Positions 41,970 to 48,110 of a stretch of DNA of 48,110 nucleotides are shown here, piece after piece. Both the position numbers and the translations under genes were made by a program. This DNA comes from Bacillota bacterium (lineage in GTDB: Bacteria > Bacillota > Clostridia > Oscillospirales > Oscillospiraceae). Below the pieces are notes generated by a model. The model saw only the letters and a program-made list of their open reading frames with translations, did not search any database and was not told the origin of the DNA. The stretch spans positions 1 to 48,110 of the forward strand of contig JAQYLT010000007.1 of the NCBI GenBank assembly GCA_028719885.1. Direction: 5' to 3'. Each line of letters begins with the position of its first letter. The stretch's first letter is position 1.

Positions 41970-42144
41970 TTACATCCTCCATTTCTTTGACTTCCCGGTA
42001 GCAGGGGTGGATGCAGCCTTCCCCATATCGCTTGCAGCCATTGCACAGGTGGGGTTTGGAGGGCGGCGCAGGGACGGACGGTTTGGCAGAAACAGGAATC
42101 TGGCGCATCATGTACTCATAGGGACTGTTCGTGAATCTGGTCAT
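41950..42144 (-). CDS. Small Cys-rich ICE protein (64 residues)
   Basis: The ATG at 42,144 overlaps the stop of the DUF4366 gene (ATGA), and the gene ends inside topB. It reads MTRFTNSPYEYMMRQIPVSA, then a Pro-rich stretch and CNGCKRYGEGCIHPCYREV, a possible zinc-binding cluster. Short proteins with this arrangement are common upstream of topB in Clostridia ICEs. The function is unknown. Confidence 0.75.
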   Translation of the reverse strand: MTRFTNSPYEYMMRQIPVSAKPSVPAPPSKPHLCNGCKRYGEGCIHPCYREVKEMEDVNAPDRQ

Positions 42145-42905
42145 TTTTCGTCGGATTCCTCACTTTCATCAAAGAGGTCATCGTCATCCATGCCGTAGTC
42201 ATACTCGGAAAGATCGGTGCTGCCCTGTTTCTTTTCCTGGGACTTTTTCTTCACATAGAAGTAGTAGCCAGCCCCGGCACCACCGCCCAGCAGGAGCAGG
42301 ATGGCCAGCGCCGCTGCGGGATTACCCTTGGATTCCGGCTGTACAGCGGGTGCCGTGGTGGGCGGCTCCGTCTCCACTGCCTTGCCCACGCAACGGCGGA
42401 TGTTCTGCCTGCACAGCTCACAGTCCTCATCCACAGCGCCCAGGACGCATTTGTCCACGCAGCTGCAAACGATGGGCTGTGTTTCCTCCTGTTCAATCAG
42501 CGCCAGCAAATCCGCTTCATCCACCGGATTCAGGAAATAGGTCTGGTACCGTTCCTCATCCTCATCCAGGGGCTTGTCGTAGTCGATGACCATGTAGAAG
42601 GTCTGACCGTTCCGGGTTTCCACCACGATGTATTGTTTATTGGTGGCCTTGTCAAACAGGAGGTCACGGGTTGATAGAATGCCGTCCTCTGTAAAACCAG
42701 TCCCTATCTCCGGCATAGTGGGGACAGTTGTAGGAGATGGCGTCGTGGTGACATTCGGAGGCGTGGTGGTAGGCGGCATGGTCTCGCCGGGGATAACGAC
42801 GATGTAATCCGGTTCATCCCCTCTGGCAGCAACGGGATTGCAGCACAGCGGAATGGAGAGAAGCAAAGCCGCTGCCAGACACAGCAGTCGGGACAGTCGC
42901 TTCAT
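42141..42905 (-). CDS. DUF4366 secreted/membrane ICE protein
   Basis: The 254-residue protein starts with a signal peptide (MKRLSRLLCLAAALLLSIPL). It has a Thr/Pro-rich stretch (residues about 43-66), a conserved domain (TRDLLFDKATNKQYIVVETR, FYMVIDYDKPLDED), a Cys cluster (CSCVDKCVLGAVDEDCELC), a transmembrane span (AALAILLLLGGGAGAGYYF) and an acidic cytoplasmic tail. This is the DUF4366 layout. It probably forms part of the mating apparatus at the cell surface. The start overlaps the DUF4315 stop by 4 bases. Confidence 0.88.
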   Translation of the reverse strand: MKRLSRLLCLAAALLLSIPLCCNPVAARGDEPDYIVVIPGETMPPTTTPPNVTTTPSPTTVPTMPEIGTGFTEDGILSTRDLLFDKATNKQYIVVETRNGQTFYMVIDYDKPLDEDEERYQTYFLNPVDEADLLALIEQEETQPIVCSCVDKCVLGAVDEDCELCRQNIRRCVGKAVETEPPTTAPAVQPESKGNPAAALAILLLLGGGAGAGYYFYVKKKSQEKKQGSTDLSEYDYGMDDDDLFDESEESDEK

Positions 42906-43105
42906 TCCTGCCCACCTCCTGCGGCTTTCAGCAGCTTCACAATTTCCTCCACACTCATGCCGCAGGCACGGACAATGCCGAGAATTTCCAGGTTTTCCGC
43001 CTCCTGAAGCTGCTGCTGAAGCTCTGCGTTCCGGGCCTGGAGCTTTTCCATTTTCTCGTTGTTCTTCTCCAGCTCCGCCCGGAGCTTGTTAATTTTGAGA
43101 TTCAA
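42902..43105 (-). CDS. DUF4315 coiled-coil ICE protein
   Basis: The likely start is a TTG at 43103-43105, preceded by AAAGGAG; the frame opens at 43159. The 67-residue product is mostly a coiled coil (NLKINKLRAELEKNNEKMEK, LQARNAELQQQLQEAE) followed by a short helical end (EILGIVRACGMSVEEIVKLL). DUF4315 proteins are constant partners of DUF4366 in these elements. The function is unknown, possibly bridging in the mating complex. Confidence 0.83.
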   Translation of the reverse strand: MNLKINKLRAELEKNNEKMEKLQARNAELQQQLQEAENLEILGIVRACGMSVEEIVKLLKAAGGGQE

Positions 43106-43119
43106 AAATTCACACTCCT

Positions 43120-44934
43120 TTAAGGCAGACGGCCAAAGCAATAGAAATGGCTCTGCCAATAATTTGTATTCAGATTTGCATATTTTATCGGGTCTCCACA
43201 GTGAATCATGGTATTATTTCCCACATAAATGCCGCAATGGGATACCCCCGGGGTATCATAGGTGCCCTTGAAAAACACCAGATCGCCGGGCTGGGCGTTG
43301 GCGGCGGAGATGGGGGTGCAGACATTGCAGATGCCCTGGGCACTGAGCCGCCCGATGTTCCAGCCGGAATGGTTCACCACCCAGCACACATAGCCGGAAC
43401 AGTCAAAAGAGGTCGCGGGACTGCTGCCGCCCCAGACGTAAGGATAGCCCAAATACTTCTGCGCCTCCTGGAGCATGGCGGCCACTTTGTCAGAGGGAAT
43501 GGCATCCGCCGGGATGTCGAAGCTCTGGTCGGTTTTGTTTAGATAGAGCTCCACATAGGGCGAATCCGGGAACAGCTCCGGGCGGTTGCCCAGGGTGGCC
43601 ATGTAGGTGGCGTACATATTGAGCTGAGAACCGGACAGCAGCTCCACCGGCAGATGGCTCAAATCCCTGTTTTCCAGGATGACGGTGCAGATGCGGTACT
43701 CATAGGGCACCTGAACGGTATGGGTGTAGCTGCGCCATTCATAGGAATCGGTATCCGGGTTATAGACGTACTCATAGTCCGTTCTGGTTTCCGTCTTATA
43801 CCGGGTTTCCGTCTCCACAAATTCCGTGAGGATATACTGCCGGTCAAAAACGTCTTCCACCATCCCGGAAATCTCTGAAGCCGTCCAGTCGCCGGGATTC
43901 ATGGCCGAGAGCAGGGACAGCAGCACATAAGGGTCGTGGCTGATTTCGTCCAGATTGAAATGGTACTCGTCATAATCGTGGGTGCCGGTGTAATTGTCCA
44001 GATACCGCTGGAGTTCTTCTTCCTTTGCGGTATAAGCCGCCTCCGCGTTCAGAAGCGCGGAATCGCTGGCCGGGTAGGTGCTGCCCGCCAGGATGGAGCC
44101 AACGCCCTCCACAATGACGGAGCAGGAGGATACCACATTCAGAAAAAACATCAGCAGCAGCGCAATGGCAAGGACAACCAAAAGAGGCTTCTTACTCGTC
44201 GAGACGAATTTGACCGCCTTTTCCGTATTTTTGACGGCTTTCTCTGCGCTTTTCACCGTATTCTTTGCAGTCTTTCCTCCACGCCCAGCCTTTGCTGCTG
44301 CATACTGCCGCTTGATCTGCCGCTTCTGCTGCCATTTGGAAACGGGATTGGAGGTGGGATGCGCTGCCTGGGCTTTCTTTTGCAGATACCCCAGGTTGGC
44401 TTTTTCCAGCTTCCGCTCTGCCTTTTCTGCTCCACGATAGGGGCGCATCTGGGCAGAGCGGTGTATCTCGCGGAATGTTGTTTCTGCCCGGTGCTCTGCC
44501 TTTTCGGCGGTTTGAGCAGCTTCCACACCCACGTTATCATCCTCATTCTGTCCCTGGACAAGTTCCCGGACAATATTCCGGGGTGCATCCCGGGCATGGG
44601 CAGAGAATTTCTCCGGCGATTTCTGCTGTTCCTCAAAACGGAGGGTGAGGCGCACTTTCTTCGCGGCGGGCTTCGTGGCTGCATTTGTAGGCCCATTTTC
44701 AGTCTGAGCCTTTTTCCTCCCTCTGGCCTTCTCCCTGGGTGTTTTCACCTCCTGAGGTCGTTTCACTTCATCATCAAAGTGAAGCGCCACCTTGGGCTTC
44801 TTCCGACGGGGGATTTTCCCATCCGCTTTGTCCGCCCGCTCTGCTGCCTTTTTGGCTTTCCTGGCGGCGGCACCAACAGGCGTATTCTCCGCCAGCTCCT
44901 GGTCTGTGAATTTCAGGCGGGGCTCTTTTCTCAT
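43120..44934 (-). CDS. CD1107-type NlpC/P60 peptidoglycan hydrolase of the conjugation machinery
   Basis: A 604-residue protein. A long basic cytoplasmic region (about residues 1-245) is followed by one transmembrane span (PLLVVLAIALLLMFFLNVVS, about 250-272), a middle extracellular part and an NlpC/P60 domain. The domain has the catalytic Cys in SFDCSGYVCW (about 510) and His in GVSHCGIYVG (about 566). It should open the cell wall locally for the mating channel. The CD1107 name refers to the equivalent in the Clostridioides difficile element. The ATG overlaps the VirB4 stop (ATGA). Confidence 0.9.
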   Translation of the reverse strand: MRKEPRLKFTDQELAENTPVGAAARKAKKAAERADKADGKIPRRKKPKVALHFDDEVKRPQEVKTPREKARGRKKAQTENGPTNAATKPAAKKVRLTLRFEEQQKSPEKFSAHARDAPRNIVRELVQGQNEDDNVGVEAAQTAEKAEHRAETTFREIHRSAQMRPYRGAEKAERKLEKANLGYLQKKAQAAHPTSNPVSKWQQKRQIKRQYAAAKAGRGGKTAKNTVKSAEKAVKNTEKAVKFVSTSKKPLLVVLAIALLLMFFLNVVSSCSVIVEGVGSILAGSTYPASDSALLNAEAAYTAKEEELQRYLDNYTGTHDYDEYHFNLDEISHDPYVLLSLLSAMNPGDWTASEISGMVEDVFDRQYILTEFVETETRYKTETRTDYEYVYNPDTDSYEWRSYTHTVQVPYEYRICTVILENRDLSHLPVELLSGSQLNMYATYMATLGNRPELFPDSPYVELYLNKTDQSFDIPADAIPSDKVAAMLQEAQKYLGYPYVWGGSSPATSFDCSGYVCWVVNHSGWNIGRLSAQGICNVCTPISAANAQPGDLVFFKGTYDTPGVSHCGIYVGNNTMIHCGDPIKYANLNTNYWQSHFYCFGRLP

Positions 44935-47339
44935 GTGGAGCCGACCTCTTGGGGTTTGGTGGTCATGACCTGGTAGAGCCGGGTGTCCTTCGGGAACCGG
45001 TCTACAAAGGGAATGATGGTATCCCCGTAGAACAGCAGGCCTTCCCCCTCGCCGGAATGGGTCACATAGGACAGTTGGCTGGGAGAGATGCCCAAATGCT
45101 GGGCAAGGATCTGACGGTCTCCCGCCGCCTGGTTGAGCATGTAGATGAAATCGGAGTTTTCAAAGATGTTTTCAATCTCCCGGGAGGACAGCAGATCCTT
45201 CACGTTCTGGGTGATGCCCGTGGGGATGCCACCCCATTTTCGGAAGCGCTTCCAGATTTCGATGGAGTAGGCGGCGGTCTGCTCCTCTTTCAGCAGGAGA
45301 TGAAATTCGTCCATGTAGTACCGGGTGGCTTTCTGGATAGCAGAGTTCCCATCCTGTACCTTGTGGAACCGGTTGGCCGTCACCCGGTTCCACACCTGGT
45401 CCTGGACAATGTGCATCCCGATTTTCTTCAGCTGCTTGCCCAGCTCCCGGATGTCATAGCACACGATCCGGTTATGGATGTCCACATCGGTGCGGTGATT
45501 GAACACGGAAAGAGAACCGCTGACATAGATTTCCAAAGCGGTAGCGATGTGCTGGGCTTCCTTTTCCTCCTGCATCCGAAGCTGGTCGTACAGGTCTTGC
45601 AGAATGGGCATTTTCTCCGGGATGGGATTGTCCAGATACTCCCGGTACACCAACCGGACACAGCGGTCAATGATGGTCTTTTCCACCGGGGACAATCCAT
45701 CCTTGCCGCCCACAATCAGCTCACACAGGGACAAAATGAAGTCAGATTTCAGCGATAAGGGATTATCCTCGTCGCTGTAATTAAGATTCAAATCCATGGG
45801 GTTGATGTGGTGCTTGGAGGTAGGCGAAATCTTAATCACCTGCCCGCCCAGCTGGGAAACCAGGGCGGCATACTCGGCCTCCGGGTCGCAGATGATGATG
45901 TCATCCTTCGTCACCAGGAAGGCATTGGTGATTTCCCGCTTTGCAGAAAAGGACTTGCCGGAACCGGGGGTGCCAAGAATCAAGCCATTGGGATTCTTTA
46001 GCAGCTTCCGGTCAACCATAATCAGGTTGTTGCTGAGAGCGTTCAGGCCATAGTAAAGGGCTTCCCCGTCGCTTTGAAACAGCTCCTGAGTGGTAAAGGG
46101 GATGAAGATGCCAATGCCGGAACTGGTGAGCCCACGCTGAATCTCAATCTGGTTGTGCCCCAGGGGCAGGCAGCTCATGAGGCCTTCCTCCTGCTGGTAG
46201 TCCAGGGGTGTGATATTGCAATTGTATTTCTGGGCGATGGATTTCATCTGGAACACGTTGTTCTCCAACTGCCGCTGGGTGTCGGCGGTGCTGAGAATCA
46301 GGAACGTCACCAGAAACATGCGTTGGTTCCTGCTTTGCAGATCCGCCAGGAGCTTCTTCGCCTCCTCGCCGTAGGTGGCGAGGTCTGAGGGAATGATGTC
46401 CATATCGTAGCCGGAGCGGACTGCCTTCTTCTGCTCCTCGATCTTGGTCTTGTCCAGATCGGTGATGGTGCGCTTTATGGTTTTAATAGCCGCAACCTGG
46501 TCGATGGACTGGACATGGATGGAAACCACTAGATTGCTCTCCACATCCAGGAAGTCTTTCAGAATCCGGTCACTGAGCTCCGGTGCCAGGATTTGCAGGA
46601 AGCTGACCCGGCAGTACTTTTTCCCCATGCGAAAATCCCTGGCCCGATTGAAATAAAAGGAGCTGGGGGCAATAAAGTCTTTGGTGCCCACGCCGGTTCT
46701 GGGGAGCCATTTCCAGTCAAAGAGAAAGGGCTCCGGGGTGTCCATGCGGAGAATGTCATGGAGTACCCGGAGCCGCTGCTGACCGGAGAGGGATTCGGCA
46801 ATAACACCCATCCGTTTGAAATTGTTCAGGATGTCCGTTTCCAGCCGTTCCAGTCTGGGCTTGGCTGTTTTGATAGAATCGGCGTCAATGCCGAAGGTGA
46901 GGTACTTGGTTTTCATCAGGCCGTTGTTGCCCCGGGCCAGCTGGTTTTGCAGCATCTGGGCATACTCCTGCCGGATAGAGTCAAATTCATCCCCCTGGTC
47001 GGGAATCTGAATGCTGTCCACAAAGGTATCCTCCGGGGCGGTGAGGTTCAGGAAGGACAGCTGGAACCGGACGGAGGAATCGAAGTAATTCAGAAAGTCG
47101 CACCAGCTGTCGAAGATGGTCTGCTTGTCCTCGTTGTCGGAGAGCTGGTAGTTGATGTCCCGGAACTGGATGGTTTTGGTGAAATGGGTGGGTGTGACCT
47201 GGCAGATGCCGTCCGGGCGGAGCATCTGGTAGGGGATACTTGACTGTGCGGACTTGCCCTTTTTATCTGTTCCCCTGGCCCTTTCGATTACGGCTTTTAC
47301 CGCTTTCTTTTCGGCCAGGGACAGCTTTTCGGCGGACAA
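44931..47339 (-). CDS. virB4: VirB4-type conjugation ATPase
   Basis: The 802-residue ATPase powers the type IV secretion channel. It starts with TTG at 47337-47339, with AAGGAGG nine bases upstream. The N-terminal half is typical of VirB4/TrbE of Gram-positive ICEs (DINYQLSDNEDKQTIFDSW). Walker A is GTPGSGKSFSAK (about residue 460), a DIIICDPEAEY stretch follows, and YMDEFHLLLKEE looks like Walker B. The start lies inside the PrgI gene, overlapping it by 77 bases in another frame. Confidence 0.93.
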   Translation of the reverse strand: MSAEKLSLAEKKAVKAVIERARGTDKKGKSAQSSIPYQMLRPDGICQVTPTHFTKTIQFRDINYQLSDNEDKQTIFDSWCDFLNYFDSSVRFQLSFLNLTAPEDTFVDSIQIPDQGDEFDSIRQEYAQMLQNQLARGNNGLMKTKYLTFGIDADSIKTAKPRLERLETDILNNFKRMGVIAESLSGQQRLRVLHDILRMDTPEPFLFDWKWLPRTGVGTKDFIAPSSFYFNRARDFRMGKKYCRVSFLQILAPELSDRILKDFLDVESNLVVSIHVQSIDQVAAIKTIKRTITDLDKTKIEEQKKAVRSGYDMDIIPSDLATYGEEAKKLLADLQSRNQRMFLVTFLILSTADTQRQLENNVFQMKSIAQKYNCNITPLDYQQEEGLMSCLPLGHNQIEIQRGLTSSGIGIFIPFTTQELFQSDGEALYYGLNALSNNLIMVDRKLLKNPNGLILGTPGSGKSFSAKREITNAFLVTKDDIIICDPEAEYAALVSQLGGQVIKISPTSKHHINPMDLNLNYSDEDNPLSLKSDFILSLCELIVGGKDGLSPVEKTIIDRCVRLVYREYLDNPIPEKMPILQDLYDQLRMQEEKEAQHIATALEIYVSGSLSVFNHRTDVDIHNRIVCYDIRELGKQLKKIGMHIVQDQVWNRVTANRFHKVQDGNSAIQKATRYYMDEFHLLLKEEQTAAYSIEIWKRFRKWGGIPTGITQNVKDLLSSREIENIFENSDFIYMLNQAAGDRQILAQHLGISPSQLSYVTHSGEGEGLLFYGDTIIPFVDRFPKDTRLYQVMTTKPQEVGST

Positions 47340-47691
47340 TGTGGTAAACCTCCTTGTCTAATCGGTCTTGCCGCTGCACGGCGGCGTAGAAATTATTGGT
47401 TTGATAGGGGCGCTCCTTTGGCCGGAGCACCATGCTGCGAATCATGTTCCGCAGAATGATTTCCAGGGACTGCCCGTTCTTTTCGTACATGGCAAGCAGA
47501 AACATGGGCATCATGGAAAGAATCAGAAGAAGCGCAGCGGTGCTGTTGCCCAGGGGCTTTCTCGTCAGGAAATACAGCGGCACACCCACCGCTGCTGCCA
47601 CGCTGAAGCAGATGAGCTGGCGTTTCGTCAGATTGAACAGCACCTTCGTTTTGACTTTGGTGACGTCCTTGGGGACGGTTACATATGGAAT
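47263..47691 (-). CDS. prgI: PrgI-family conjugation membrane protein, apparent ATT start
   Basis: The conserved PrgI beginning (usually Met-x-Tyr-x-x-Val-Pro-Lys) is encoded here as IPYVTVPKDVTKVKTK, starting with ATT at 47689-47691. AAGGAGG lies 7 bases upstream, an ideal distance. The next usable start, a GTG at 47643, would remove the conserved N-terminus and has no ribosome binding site. The product (142 residues) has two hydrophobic spans (ICFSVAAAVGVPLYFLT, AALLLILSMMPMFLLAMY) and a basic tail. PrgI is the VirB3-like partner of VirB4. ATT is a rare initiator, so a sequencing error in ATG is an alternative. Confidence 0.83.
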   Translation of the reverse strand: MPYVTVPKDVTKVKTKVLFNLTKRQLICFSVAAAVGVPLYFLTRKPLGNSTAALLLILSMMPMFLLAMYEKNGQSLEIILRNMIRSMVLRPKERPYQTNNFYAAVQRQDRLDKEVYHIVRRKAVPGRKESGKSRNRKGQGNR

Positions 47692-47703
47692 ACAATTACC
47701 TCC

Positions 47704-48110
47704 TTAATGCGCGTTGAATACACTGCGGGACAGGCTGCTGGTTTTGAACAGGCAGAAGCACAGAAGAACCGTATAGCCCATGCAGGTCCAGATGGCACCG
47801 GAAACGTCCGAGGAAGTGCCGATATTCTGCACCAAAACAGCGTAGATGGCCACGCAGACCATAATGAGGAACGCCTGGAAGCCCAGGGAGAACAAGGTTC
47901 TAAGATAGTTCTGCCCCATCTGGCCCCATTCCCGGTTGGCCATGGTTGCCATGGGGATGGGGGCAACGGATCCCTTGCAGAACACACTCTTTTCCGGCGT
48001 GCTTCGGGAACCATCCCGGACAATTCCCAGGGATTCAAAATGATACCCCTCCGGCTTTATCACATCGCTGTCATCGATATGAATGACCGGTTCAGAGGGA
48101 ACAATGCTGC
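47704..48110 (-). CDS. VirB6/TrbL-like conjugation membrane protein, C-terminal part
   Basis: The minus-strand frame is open to the window edge. It reads EPVIHIDDSDVIKPEGYHFE, then hydrophobic spans (AFLIMVCVAIYAVLVQNIG, IWTCMGYTVLLCFCLF) and ends SLSRSVFNAH. Its position directly upstream of PrgI and VirB4 and its multiple spans fit the VirB6/TrbL-type protein of Tn1549-like ICEs. The N-terminal part is outside the window. The stop is 13 bases before the PrgI start. Confidence 0.75.
   Translation of the reverse strand, partial: SIVPSEPVIHIDDSDVIKPEGYHFESLGIVRDGSRSTPEKSVFCKGSVAPIPMATMANREWGQMGQNYLRTLFSLGFQAFLIMVCVAIYAVLVQNIGTSSDVSGAIWTCMGYTVLLCFCLFKTSSLSRSVFNAH

Larger units (their letters stand above)
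39572..48110 (-). mobile_element. Right half of the Tn1549-type ICE (type IV secretion genes)
   Basis: From right to left the minus strand codes a VirB6-like membrane protein, PrgI, VirB4, an NlpC/P60 peptidase, DUF4315, DUF4366, a small Cys-rich protein, topoisomerase III and a cysteine-rich VLP protein. The order is that of Tn1549-like conjugation modules. Many genes overlap by a few bases, as in a single operon. The coupling protein (VirD4) and any recombinase would lie beyond 48,110. The module joins the relaxase half at 13,392-29,832 once the inserted cassette is removed in thought. Confidence 0.87.

Noticed and set aside
1..48110. CRISPR array, rRNA or tRNA genes
   Set aside because: No regularly spaced direct repeats and no sequence recognisable as rRNA or tRNA were seen on either strand by eye.

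Overview
The window looks like the chromosome of a gut-type Clostridia (Oscillospiraceae/Ruminococcaceae-like). The reasons are Gram-positive ribosome binding sites (AGGAGG), frequent TTG starts, a Tn1549-type integrative conjugative element (ICE), and plant-glycan enzymes (GH78, GH3, GH43, GH2). No rRNA, tRNA or CRISPR array was recognised. All identifications come from reading the sequence and from memory of protein families; no database search was run.

Region 1 (1-13,100) is host-like. It opens with the end of an IS5-type insertion sequence and a 142-bp imperfect palindrome. Next come a GH78 lipoprotein and a membrane-anchored GH3 enzyme of permuted domain order on the minus strand. These diverge from a GH43 enzyme that has a textbook promoter, and the relic of a GH2 gene lies just downstream. 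Then come a 70-residue protein of unknown function and a PucR-type regulator. The regulator diverges from a tight three-gene operon: a 401-residue protein of unknown function, a GcvT-like folate-dependent methyl/aminomethyl transferase, and a short-chain dehydrogenase. The operon ends in a clear terminator.

Region 2 (about 13,390-29,830) is the left half of the ICE, read almost entirely on the minus strand. In transcription order it holds a DUF4316 remnant, a transposon-transfer-assisting protein, small accessory and regulatory genes, a 2,781-residue methylase/SNF2-helicase protein with a TnpV gene overprinted in one of its linkers, a DUF3848/3849 protein, MobC, a CD1845-like membrane protein and a MobA-type relaxase. 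One gene runs the other way: a DNA-binding-domain/AAA-ATPase/PD-(D/E)XK fusion with its own strong promoter and repeated operator-like sites.

Region 3 (about 29,830-39,600) interrupts the ICE. It is a sugar-utilisation cassette: a GPH-family symporter, an AraC regulator, GH43, SGNH esterase, polysaccharide deacetylase and GH2. Fragments of unrelated genes and insertion sequences flank it (a truncated ORF, a MATE tail, IS110, IS3 and an IS5-type mini-element). The cassette enzymes lack signal peptides, so they probably act in the cytoplasm on acetylated oligosaccharides brought in by the symporter. Its GH43 and GH2 are related to the GH43 and the GH2 relic in region 1.

Region 4 (39,572-48,110) resumes the ICE on the minus strand. 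In transcription order it has a VirB6-like protein (cut by the window edge), PrgI (apparently with an ATT start), VirB4, an NlpC/P60 peptidase of the CD1107 type, DUF4315, DUF4366, a small Cys-rich protein, topoisomerase III and a cysteine-rich VLP protein. Many of these genes overlap by a few bases, as in one long operon. No integrase or recombinase is visible. The left end abuts a truncated Lrp-type gene, so the element may be damaged or its recombinase may lie beyond the right edge.
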